This document shows positions 13,198 to 22,991 of a stretch of DNA of 64,000 nt, piece after piece. Within the stretch, counting starts at the first letter, position 1. Each line of letters starts with the position of its first letter. This stretch comes from Diphasiastrum complanatum. Its lineage: Eukaryota; Streptophyta; Lycopodiopsida; Lycopodiales; Lycopodiaceae. The notes beneath the pieces were generated by a model. That model was given only the letters and a program-made list of their open reading frames with translations. It ran no database searches and was not told the origin of the DNA. Location of the stretch: positions 31,323,599 to 31,387,598 of the forward strand of contig CM055097.1 of assembly GCA_029204225.1 (NCBI GenBank), written 5' to 3'. A program made the translations under genes and the position numbers.

Positions 13198-15870
13198 ATG
13201 CCGAGGGATAGGGATCCCTTGTGGGATCACGTCACCATCGCTGCAGCCTATGGCACATCGGGCACGGGCACGAAGAGATGGGCTTGCAGATACTGTCACC
13301 AGTCTTACACTGGAGGGCCCACACGCATCAAGGCACAATTGTTACGTTTGGGGGGGGGGGGTACGAGATTGCCCCTTGCATGCATGCTCATGACACGATA
13401 CTCACTCCTGTTGCATCGGAGGAGGTTGGCCCTTCGAAAATGGGGCCCAGACAGAGAGGTAAACATTCAACTCTTACACTTCAAAGTTCAAACATTGATC
13501 AGGTTTTAACTCACATCAAGTTTCAAGTTGATCATCTAATTTCTAGATTATTGTAATTTGTCTTTTTTGGCAGATCGAGATGCAGTCACAGCGACACAGC
13601 CAGAGGCCACCACATCACGCCCCCCTAGTTGCCATCCGCTGACCCCTCACTTCCCATGGCTCAGAGGACAGAGCTGCAGATGAGGCAGGGCCTAGGACCC
13701 GGCCTGACCCGCCTTCTGGTGCGGGATCCTCGACACCACCTCCAGCCATGACCATACCGGCACCACATCATCCACCTGAGGGAGGGAGAGGTAGACGGGG
13801 CTGCACTACACAGCTGGGGGGTAGGGACTACTATGTGTCCACCTTCGCTTCCAGAGCCATGGAAGAGGCAGAGGTTGTCATTCGACAGTTGTTCTAATCT
13901 GTGATCTACCATTTCATCTAGCTAGGACCCCGGCATGGAGGAGGCGATGAGTGCAATGAGTGCGACTGGGCAGGTGTGGTCGGGGCCATATTGTGAGCAT
14001 CTGAGGATGAAGGGGCGTCTTGATGAGCGGGCTTCTGTTGACTAGAAGCTAGAGCCTCTCAGGAAGGCATGGGCCCAGCCATGCACATTCAACATTGCAG
14101 TGTATGGTTGTACAGGTCGTCACAAACAATGCGTCAAACTGCATCTCCATGGGTAGGCTCGTTAATGAGACCTACACCCCCACATCTTTTGGACACCTTG
14201 TGCTGCACATTGCATGGACTTGTTGGTCGAGGATGTGGCCAAGATACCATGAATTGCGGAGGTGCTCAGTACAGCAGGGTCCTTGGTGAGATTCATCACC
14301 AAGAAGCCCAGGGTCCTGGCCATGTTCAGGAGACAGTTCACCTTGGATGTCTTGAGACCTGCCCCCACCAGATATGCAAGTTGCAACTCAAATTTGAGTG
14401 CGCTTCTGTTGGTAAGTATTTACTGTTCAGTGTTTAGTAGTGGCCCGTGGGCTACTGTAGTTTGAACTTTGAACTTTGTAACTTTAAACGATTGGCTATT
14501 GTAGTTTGTAACTTTGCGAGCATTAAATGTTCAATGCACCTACTCTTGAATGTTCAATGCAATACATCATGATTCATGCATGTCCTGTGTTGTTAGAACT
14601 CTGAACTTGTTACTTGTGCCCTATGCAGGTTTGCGATTATGTTTTCGCTTTCCAATCATCGTTGCCCCCCAAACCCCCCACTGGGGGGCTACTGCCCCCC
14701 GAACCCCCAGACCCAACGAATCGCGATTCGTTGCAACTATGGCATTGAGTGGGCACAGTGGGGGCCATCACAGGAGCCTAGGGCTAAGAGATTCGAGCGT
14801 CGAGAGCATTTTGGGATGAGGCACGATCCATTGTGGTGGGCCTATAGCCTATCTCCACTATCTTGCGCCTTACAGATCGAGAGGGCCGCACATTGGGCAT
14901 CTTGTATGAGTTCATGGATAGGCTGGGCGAGCAGTTGAGTCTTTGCACGACCATTAGCCCAGAGAGGTATATCGCTGACGCTTATTAATTAAGCCTTACT
15001 AATTACTAGTTGGTACGAACTTCTAAGTTAGTAAGTTGTAAGTTGTAACTAATGTTTGAATTATCATTGAATCAATTATCAATAATCATTCGACATCATG
15101 ATTGAAGATTGAAGATTCAAATTTCAAATGTAGTATGTACTATAATTATTGATGTGTCTTGCAGGCTTGAGGAGGTCCGGCTCCTTTGGCAGAGCAGGTG
15201 GGACTAGTTTCATAGGCCCCTGCATGCCATGGCCCACATACTCCATCCACTTTGGAGGAGTGAGCAGCAATACATAGATAGGGAGCTCAGGGATGGCTGA
15301 AATGCCTATATCTCGCGAGTTTATCCTGATGTACGCGAGCAGGCTAACCTGCTGGATGAGCTCCAGATTTTCAGGCAGGAGACCTTGAAGTTCGCCACTG
15401 GCCCGGGGCTTTTAAAAGACAGTAATAAACTGACCATGGTCCATTACAATTTAAACTTCGCATTTTACTGCACAATTACTCAATCACATTGTTGGTTACT
15501 AGTAACTACTAACTACTAACTAGTAGCTTGAACTTGCATGCCACATGGGAAACTGTGATTTAGGCCAGCTGCGTCCTGTGTCATGGTGGTCAAAGTTTGG
15601 GATTGATGTCCCCAAATTGCGTCACCTTGCCATCAGGATTCTCTCACAAAACTGCACTGCGACTGCAGTGAGAGAAACTGGAGTGTCCATTCCCAAAGGA
15701 ATCAACTTTCCTTTGCACAGTTGGAGAGGTTGGTGTACGTACACGCCAACCTGAGACTTTTGGGTTGTTTACATATCATGATTTATCATCAGACATGTCG
15801 CATGTGGCATTACATTGGTGACCGGACTCATGAGGCACTTGGCATATGTATTTACTATTATGTTATGAAT
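13198..15870 (+). pseudogene. hAT transposase with BED zinc finger
   Basis: A cut-and-paste DNA transposase relic. An ATG in good context (CCACCATGC) opens a BED finger: DPLWDHVTI, GTKRWACRYCHQSYTGGPTR and IKAQLL (the Cys pair is visible). After broken sequence the catalytic region appears in several frames: VVTNNASNCISMGRLVNETY near 14105, then VLSTAGSLVRFITKKPRVLA and FRRQF..LRPAPTRYAS near 14260-14380, then DREGRTLGILYEFMDRLGEQ near 14880, HRPLHAMAHILHPLW near 15210, and the dimerisation domain WWSKFGIDVPKLRHLAIRIL with LVYVHANLRLL near 15580-15755. All are standard hAT blocks in the right order. Frame changes and probably unremoved introns separate them. The 3' end appears split by the gypsy insertion at 15915. 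Confidence 0.85.
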
Positions 15871-15909
15871 CATGATATATTATGGATTCTAATCATATTC
15901 CTGAAGTTA

Positions 15910-15914
15910 ACTGT
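15910..15914. repeat. candidate target-site duplication, left
   Basis: ACTGT before the left LTR pairs with ACTAT at 22059-22063 after the right LTR (4 of 5 bases). Confidence 0.5.
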
Positions 15915-16284
15915 TGTTACAATCTCTACTTAATGCAAACCTCCAGGTGCCGGTTAACCACAAGAGACCGAACGATTCACGTTCCACCCCGCCATAGGAC
16001 CTAATCCGGGTCCACCCACCGTGCCCTGGCCTGTGACCGTATCAAGCTGGATCCGACCTCCCTCCTAGACGGCGTCCCATACCACTGCCTAGGCTCTCAG
16101 CCATCTCCTGCCTCACGCTAGCAAACATTCTGGCCGTGCACACGCTCTCCATCCACCTCCTCCTAGGTAGATAGAATGGATGGCAAATGAGTCCTCCTCC
16201 CCTTGTATACCTCCAAGGAGAGAGACTCCAAGCCATGTGCACACCTAGATCATGACACATGGCAACCATGCAGGTTCCCTAACA
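15915..16284 (-). repeat. chromovirus 3' LTR (left copy)
   Basis: Shares TGTTACAATCTCTA...CCCTAACA and nearly all of the sequence between with 21612-22058. It lacks the part between CAGGTT and CCCTAACA that the right LTR has (about 78 bp). Confidence 0.9.
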
Positions 16285-16296
16285 TTCCCTCTTCCT
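16285..16296 (-). promoter_or_regulatory. polypurine tract
   Basis: Minus strand AGGAAGAGGGAA directly before TGTTAGGG, the LTR start. It primes plus-strand DNA synthesis. Confidence 0.75.
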
Positions 16297-16310
16297 AAAA
16301 AATTCCTTAT

Positions 16311-16680
16311 CTAAGGAAGGAATCCAGGGAATCTTAGTTTAAGGTCATGTTCCTTTTCCCAAGTATCACCATCCTCGGAACTTCCTTTCCAACGAACCAA
16401 GTACTCAGTTACCTGCCGGTTCCTGAGCCCACGTTGACGTACATCAACAATGGCATGTGGTTCAGTAGGTACAAAGGATGACAGGTCCTCCAGCTGAACT
16501 AAGTCCTCCTAAGGCACAAAACTTCCTTTCAAATGAACCAAGTACTTAGTTACCTGCCGGTTCCTGAGCCCACGTTGACGTACATCAACAATGGCCTGTG
16601 GTTCAGTAGGTACAAAGGATGATAGGACCTCCAGCTGAACTAAGTCCTCCTGAGGCATCAAGTCATCCTTTCCACCAAGT
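16311..16680 (-). pseudogene. chromodomain with 141-bp tandem duplication
   Basis: The pol C terminus on the minus strand holds a chromodomain that would guide integration to marked chromatin: AIVDVRQRGLRNRQVTEYL, VRWKGSSEDGDTWEKEHDL and KLRFPGFLP. The segment with EDLVQLE, LSSFVPTEP, AIVDVRQRGLRNRQVT and YLV is present twice, starting at 16380 and 16521. The offset is 141 bases, exactly 47 codons, so the frame is kept. The first-translated copy reads YLVHLKGSFVP and then a TAG, which would cut off the complete domain. The aromatic pair of the second copy (YLV.W) is present. Confidence 0.8.
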
Positions 16681-17770
16681 CGTTCCTTTAAGCGACTAGT
16701 GCAAAAAATTGGATGTACCTTAACACCTTGAGGAAGTTCTAGCTGATACGCATTCCGATGGCGTTTCTTTACTATACGGAATGTCCCTGCGTAACGAGGT
16801 GATCATTTAGGACATTTCCCAATCTTTAGTACCTTAGAATCCTTTGGGATTCTAAGATATACCCAAGCCCCCTCCTCATAGACCCTAGGTTGTCGCTTTT
16901 GATTAGCGTAAAACTCGGCTCTATCTTGAGCCATTTTTACGTTTTCGCGAGCAACAAGCAACATTTCTTGCATATCATGCAGGAAATCTATTGTTGCCTT
17001 AACCTTGAGGCCTTTGAGGCCCATTGAAATGGGAGCCCTAGACTGGAAACCATACATTAGAGAAAATGGACTAAAACCCGTCGCTAAGTGCTTTGCACTG
17101 TTATACGCAAACTCAATCATTGGAAGGTACCTTTCCCAATCTGACTGTCTTCTAGAAACATATGCCCGAAGCATATCTTCCATAGACTGGTTTGTCTTCT
17201 CTATCTGACCATCCGATTCAGGATGATCTGATGACCCCAAACTTAAGGTGGTCTCTAATTTCTCAAAGATCGCTTGCCAGAATTTGCCAGTGAACTTTGG
17301 ATCTCGATCACTAACAATGTCAACAACCTGAACAACTTTTCCACGAAAAGCTGAGCAAGTTCAGAAGCTTTGACAGTTTCCTTGGTTCGTATGAACTGCG
17401 CCATTTTAGTTAACCTGTCAACTATTACCCAAATGGCATCATTTTGCTTCCCCGTCCGAGGTAGCCCAACCACAAAGTCCATGGAAATGCTTTCCCACTT
17501 TCTTTCGGGAATTTCCAAGGGCACTAACAAACCAGTTGCCTTAAGTCTTTCAGCTTTATTAACTTGGCATTGTGCCCACTTGCGAACATATGCCTCCACT
17601 TGACTTTTTAAGTTTGGCCAATAAAAGTTCCTTTTTACTAAGTCAAGCGTCTTTAAGCCGCCAGGGTGCCCTGCACACGGGCTGTCATGACATTCATGCA
17701 GGATTTGAGCCCCTATATCATCATTTTCTGGCACACAAACTTTTCCATTCCGGAAAAGCAACCCATTCCT
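16681..17770 (-). pseudogene. chromovirus integrase
   Basis: Integrase inserts the DNA copy into the genome. N-terminal zinc-binding part near 17700-17570: HECHDSPCAGHPGGLKTLD, FYWPNLKSQVEAYVRKWAQC. The first Cys of the HHCC set is Trp here (KWAQC instead of a Cys-x-x-Cys pair). The core starts WESISMDFVVGLPRTGKQND and IVDRLTKMAQFI (first Asp kept). A frameshift follows near 17300, and the C-terminal part is SSDHPESDGQIEKTNQSMED (catalytic Glu kept), DMLRAYVSRRQSDWERYLP, GFSPFSLMYG. The basic tail continues to GKCPK near 16805 and on to the chromodomain. It is inactive because of the frameshift and stops. Confidence 0.85.
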
Positions 17771-18027
17771 AATGGAATAGTCTCTTAGTATCTTGTCCTG
17801 GGAGGAGAAATCTTGGAATCCTGCATTCCAAGCTCATCACTAGATCTAGAAAAACCTGCTTGGACATCTATCCAAATACGACCGAAGTACCTATCGGTCT
17901 TACACAAATCTCTTAAGGACAGATACAACTCAGATTGGATCTCAGAAAAGCTTAACTGATTAACCTCTCCAATCCGACTTAAGGCATCCGCGACACTATT
18001 AGAAGTACCCTTTCGGTACTCAAAGTC

Positions 18028-19973
18028 CTAATGAAATTCTTGGAGCATCTCTGACCATATGACCTTACGACCCCTAAGGTCGACCGCATCGTTAATATAC
18101 TTTAACGCTTGATGGTTCGTAACTATGGTGAACTGGGAGCCATACAAATAATGTCTCCAAACTTTCAGGGCATGAATAACAGCAAAAAGTTCCTTGTCAT
18201 AGGTGGAATACCGCCTTTGAGCAGGGTCCAACTTCTTGCTTTCAAAAGCTACCGCCCTACCATCCTGATATAGGACTGCGCCTATAGCATAGTCACTAGC
18301 ATCCGTTTTAAGTACATTATGTGTAGAATAGGCGCTGTAGTTACACAATATTTGAGGTTCTCAAAACTCTGATTCAACTCTTCAGTCCAAGTAAGCAGAG
18401 GACTAAACTTACTGTGCCGGCTAACTCTTTTAGCCCCTGTGAGGACATTCGTCAAGGCCAATGCAATTAATGCATAGTTCAAGATGAATCTATGAAAAAA
18501 CCCCGTAAAGCCCAAAAAGGACTTAACCTCCTGGATGGTTTTAGGGATAGGCAATTCACGTACTTGTTGGACTTTATTTGGGTCAATTTTCAACCCATGG
18601 TCCGAAATAATGTGACCAAGGTATAACAACCTTTTCTGGAAAAACATGCATTTGGACTCCTTGGCAAAAAGCTTCTCCTGTCTAAGTAGCTTTAAGACAG
18701 TCCTGACATGCTCCTCATGCTCATCTGCTGGAAGGTTGCTGGAGCATTTGTCAAGCCAAACGGTAAAACCAGAAACTCGAAATGGCCGTACCTAGTTCTA
18801 AACCCGGTTTATCCTCAATTTTTATGCGAATATGATGATACCCTGATCTCAAATCGATTTTGGTGAAGTACTTTGCACCATGCAATCGATCAACCAGTTC
18901 ATCCATTTGCGGCAAAGGATAACGATTTTTAATCGTTAATTTATTCAACTTTTTAAAGTCCACACAAAGACGAGTACCTCCGTCTTTTTTATCAACAAGG
19001 AGCACAGGTGCCCCCAGGGCGATTTACTAGGCCTAACATGGCCCATCTTAAGGTAATTTTGCAGTTGCCTATAAACCTCATCCTCTTCAGTAGTACTCAC
19101 CCTATAAGGGTATAGTGAAATAGGAGAACTACCAGGAATCAGTTTAATACCATGGTCAACACCCCTAGAGGGGGGAAGACCCTCAAGAAACTGCTCGGGA
19201 AACACATCCTTAGATTCTTGCCTAAGTTTCCTAAAAATTTCACCTTCTGGTGAGTTTTCTTGCTTTAGGTTATTAGACATTAGTTCCATTTGGAGATTGT
19301 AAAATTGCAAATTGCGTTCTTCATGGTAAGTAAAATCTTTTAACCAACATAAATAAGAACTGCAATCAACAATATCCATGCATTTAACAATCTCCAAAGC
19401 AGAAAGCATATACGGAGTAGAAATATCAACATTTCCATTCAATTCTATGAGTGAGCCGTTATGTAAGAACGACAAACTGTGTGTTACATAGTTTTTCTTC
19501 ATAGACTCGTTCCTCTCATAGAACCACTCCTTACCAAGTATAACATCTACCCTATCTAGATTCATAATGTGAAAGTCTAATTTATCCTTATAGGCTTGAA
19601 TCTCTATTGGTAGACGTGGAACTATTCGGTCCCAAACTTGGCTTTTTGCTCCCATTGCCAGCTTCACTGTGTATCCGTGGTCACTTTGCCTTGTTTCCAC
19701 ATTTAGCTTCTGCAATAAATTAGCGTTAATAAAATTATGTGTGGAACCATCATCAAATAAAACAGTTACGGCTTGACCACCCACAACCACATTCATCCGA
19801 ATGAGGTCATGAGGGCCAAAAACAGTCGTATCAAAACAACAATGCTCACACACAGAATTACCAGCAAAGGAAAGATCTACACTAGATATGCTAGAGTTAC
19901 CTGGAGTCTTAAAAGATGCCCCTTTAGCTTTCCGTTTCTTTGGACATTCCTTCGCGACATGACCTGGTTCCAT
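18028..19973 (-). pseudogene. chromovirus protease, reverse transcriptase and RNase H
   Basis: From 19973: a zinc-knuckle remainder (GHVAKECPKKRK), then protease AVTVLFDDGSTHNFINANLL (active-site loop DDG instead of DSG/DTG) with VDVILGKEWF. RT begins PSRGVDHGIKLIPGSSPISL and KSPWG; a frameshift near 19000 leads to [40 protein letters not shown] and [14 protein letters not shown]. The segment with the YxDD box (about 18650-18750) is disrupted. The RT thumb is LLYLGHIISDHGLKIDPNKV and VKSFLGFTGFFHRFI. RNase H is KTDASDYAIGAVLYQDGRAV, RRYSTYDKELFAVIHAL and VTNHQALKYI, where a catalytic Asp is replaced by Asn (TN for TD). Three or more frame changes. Confidence 0.9.
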
Positions 19974-20742
19974 TCAGTTGAAGCATAGATTGTCGCTTAT
20001 GGCTTTCATAAAGGTTTCCCGGTCCAAGGTAGATCTTTTCTTCAATTTCCCTTTCCCTGAACCTGAAGCCCCATCCTCTGCCTTACCTTTCGATTTCTTT
20101 GGAAAGAAAGGCTTCTTACCCTTTACATCGGGCAAGACACCAGTCTCAAGCCTAGCCATCATATGAGTATCGTCGTAGATCCTGGCGAAGCGAACAACAT
20201 CCTCGAGGGTAAGAGGCTGGTTCCTCCTAACCTCTAGCTGGTAGTCTCTTGGCAACCCCAGTATAAAATGCAACTTTACTAGCAAAGGAACTATTCTAGT
20301 TGCAAAACGAGAATAGACCTCCTGAAACTCTTGTAAATACTGATCCAGGGGCCGGTTCCCCATATGGATCGTTGCATACTGACGGTAAAATTCAAAATCA
20401 TCAAGAATAGGAAGGAAGGCCGTCTCGCAGGTACATGACGGCGAGATTGATCTTGTTGTCCTCGGATGAATCGTGCATGGAAAAGTGAGAATTCCATCGA
20501 TCCAGCCATTGCAAGAACGCCATCGGGGTTCTATCCTTCTTTTCCCAAGCAAAAACTTCAGGAGTGGACAAGGGTTGATGCACCAATTGCCTTAGCTGCG
20601 TCAATTCCTTGAGATCCTGCTGATCCTGACTGTGCCTAGCTTGCACATCAACAATCTGTTGCTGTAGATTGTTAATAGCCAGCATCAAGGCATCAGGGTC
20701 TAAAACTGAGGCAGATATAGTAGCCTCTTTAGCAGGGGACAT
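19974..20742 (-). pseudogene. chromovirus gag
   Basis: The ATG at 20742 opens MSPAKEATISASVLDPDALM, a coiled stretch (MLAINNLQQQIVDVQARHSQ) and the gag core (RTPMAFLQWLDRWNSHFSMH). A frameshift near 20440 leads into FEFYRQYATIHMGNRPLDQY, LQEFQEVYSRFA and LHFILGLPRDYQLEVRR. The linker is Lys/Gly rich. The zinc knuckle is broken exactly at its second Cys by a TGA: CFN-stop-MEPGHVAKEC (19974). Gag would form the capsid and package RNA. Confidence 0.85.
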
Positions 20743-21597
20743 AGCCTGTGTGGTAGGAGTAGGCTCCTTTTTTAGGTGAATTAAGAAAGAGATGATAGAA
20801 GAGAATCAAAAGCTGCTCAAGGAAGGAAGGTACAAAACTAATCAAAAGCTGCTCAAGGAAGGAAGGTACAAAACTACTCTTGCTGTCTCTTCACAAACCA
20901 AATGGTATTGTCCATGGCTGCCAAGAGGAATAAGAGAGAGCAAAGAGAAGGATGCACCACCACCACCACCTCCACCTCTTTTCACAAAAAACAGATGCAT
21001 AGGAGAGGTATGCCTCCCTCTCCATGCCATCCTTCTACCTGCCAAGTGGCCTTGCCTTGCCACCTAGCCTCCACCTCAGCATTCTGGCCATCTCCTAGCA
21101 ATCTGCCAGGTGGCCTACAGCCCCCCCCTTCCCTTCTCTTTTTTTAGATTTCTTCAGACTGTCCATCGCTGGAAAACCAGGGACAGGTCTGGAAAAAAAC
21201 GTTTTAACATATATATGGAGGGCCTCGATTTCACCAGCAAAGGATCAAAGGAGGAGCGGAACTATCTGACACCCCAGACAGTACCACGTGGCAGATTCCT
21301 CCACGCTTTTTGAGGTCCATCGCTGGTCAAACAGCGATCTAGAATTCTGAAGTTTGTTTCCTACGCTGAGGGTCCATCGCGACCAAAATTGTGCCTAAAT
21401 CTGAGCGAATCAACTATAAGAAGAATCGCCACCTGTCCTTTCCTGGACAGTGCCACGTGGCAGATCTTCATTGGGCCCCCAACTGTTTTTTCTAAAACTT
21501 TTTCTTCAGTTTTACTCAAAAAACAGCGGAAAGACAAAACCCTGAAGAGTGCATAAAAAGTGCATTTCTAAACCGTTTTGAAATCCGTCAGAAGCTG
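20743..21597 (-). other. chromovirus leader
   Basis: The stretch between primer site and gag has no supported ORF. It contains a tandem duplication of about 36-38 bp at 20802-20875 (unit with AAAGCTGCTCAAGGAAGGAA) and a C-rich block near 21120. Confidence 0.6.
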
Positions 21598-21609
21598 GCT
21601 CTGATACCT
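21598..21609 (-). promoter_or_regulatory. primer binding site, tRNA-iMet
   Basis: The minus strand reads AGGTATCAGAGC, 11 of 12 bases of the iMet site, two bases inside the 5' LTR. Confidence 0.85.
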
Positions 21610-21611
21610 TA

Positions 21612-22058
21612 TGTTACAATCTCTATTTACTGCAAACCTCCAGGTGCCGGTTAACCACAAGAGACCGAACGATTCACGTTCCACCCCGCCATAGGACCTA
21701 ATCCGGGTCCCCCACCGTGCCCTGGCCTGTGACCGTATCAAGCTGGATCCGACCTCCCTCCTAGACGGCGTCCCATACCACCGCCTAGGCTCTCAGCCAT
21801 CTCCTGCCTCACACTAGCAAACATCCTGGCCGTGCACACGCTCTCCATCCACCTCCTCCTAGGTAGATAGAATGGATGGCAAATGAGTCCTCCTCCCCTT
21901 GTATAGCTCCAAGGAGAGAGACCTCAAGCCATGTCCACACCTAGATCATGACACGTGGCAACCATGCAGGTTCACGAGTCACCGGTCAAGTCTACAGGCC
22001 CAGTCATCGTCCAGTCTCAAGTTTGGGTTTGGGACCCAAGGGAGTTGGGTCCCTAACA
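21612..22058 (-). repeat. chromovirus 5' LTR (right copy)
   Basis: TGTTACAATCTCTA...CCCTAACA in plus-strand view. It is longer than the left LTR because it keeps the block GAGTCACCGGTCAAG...GTTGGGTCCC. A reliable TATA box was not picked out. Confidence 0.9.
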
Positions 22059-22509
22059 ACTATAGTCTGTAAGGCGATTATCTAATATCAGGATTCAATA
22101 ATTACTAATGGTTTACCATTTTACAATTTTGATTTTGGTATTTAATGTATTATGTTACATATAGAATGTTCAATGTTGATTGATGAATCTAAGTTTAAAG
22201 TTTCTAACCTAAATTTTTTTGGCTTTCTCAAACATTGTCATAATCTTCTTGTTTATTCTTTTCTCCGATCTCGACATTGCAAATATGTTTGAACTTCAAA
22301 TTTCAACTTAGCTCAAATTTCAGTTATACTCTGAAACCTTTACTCTGAACGTGGTCATATACTTTTGGTCGAAGACTTCAAAGCTAGGACCTCTTCTAGA
22401 CAGTAGTTTCACAAGATCATTGATGATCCTTTGAGGATACATGCCTTGGATAGTATGGATATGGGGATTGACAAGATCTTTGTTGATGAAACGGACCGGT
22501 CTCTACACA
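22059..22509 (+). other. probable hAT 3' remainder
   Basis: The AT-rich sequence continues the flank left of 15915. Short stretches near 22390-22510 read IIDDPLRIHALDSMDMGIDK in a plus frame, plausible for a transposase C-terminal tail but not diagnostic. It is placed here because the gypsy insertion interrupts the hAT relic. Confidence 0.35.
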
Positions 22510-22991
22510 TGGTGAGCATTTTCTGTCAGAATTTGTCATACAAATTTTAGATGGAGTTACTAGTCCTACTAGCACTCACACATACCAAGCATAGAGATTA
22601 AAGAGAATTCAGATCATAGAAGAATTGAGCAAAGCTCTAAACCACTGGAATGAGATTGTGGTGGGGCGCCAGCCTTCATATATAGTTTATCTAATCTATG
22701 TGAAAAGCTAAAAGCATATAGCTAATAGCAAAGGACAAAAAGCCAACTAGTAATATTACTACCTATATTGGGTAAAGACCCAAGATGAATTTCTAAGTAA
22801 TAAAAACAAGTCCTAATCAAGTAGTAGTGCGCCCACCTACATGCATAAGCAATAAAAAGTGAATTTACTATAAATAGTAATGACTCCTATGACACACAAC
22901 TTACTAAAAATAGTAATGGCCCCTATAATAGCACACGCAGGCATGGCCATACTCACACTAAGGGGAATCAAATAAACATTAATTCCTAACA
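22510..22991 (-). repeat. copia 3' LTR (element A)
   Basis: On the minus strand the LTR starts TGTTAGGAATTAATG at 22991, right after a purine tract (plus CTCCCCCTT, 22992-23000). A TATA box (CTATATATG on the minus strand) is near 22680. The far boundary at about 22510 is approximate since no second LTR is left. Confidence 0.65.

Larger units (their letters stand above)
15915..22058 (-). mobile_element. complete Ty3/gypsy chromovirus
   Basis: Both LTRs (15915-16284 and 21612-22058), an iMet-type primer site (21598-21609), a polypurine tract (16285-16296), gag, protease, RT, RNase H, integrase and chromodomain are all present on the minus strand in the order expected for chromoviruses. The flanks give ACTGT/ACTAT, a nearly perfect 5-bp duplication. 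The left LTR lacks an internal piece of about 78 bases that the right LTR keeps. The internal frame is broken many times, so the copy is inactive. It sits in the 3' part of the hAT relic. Confidence 0.9.
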
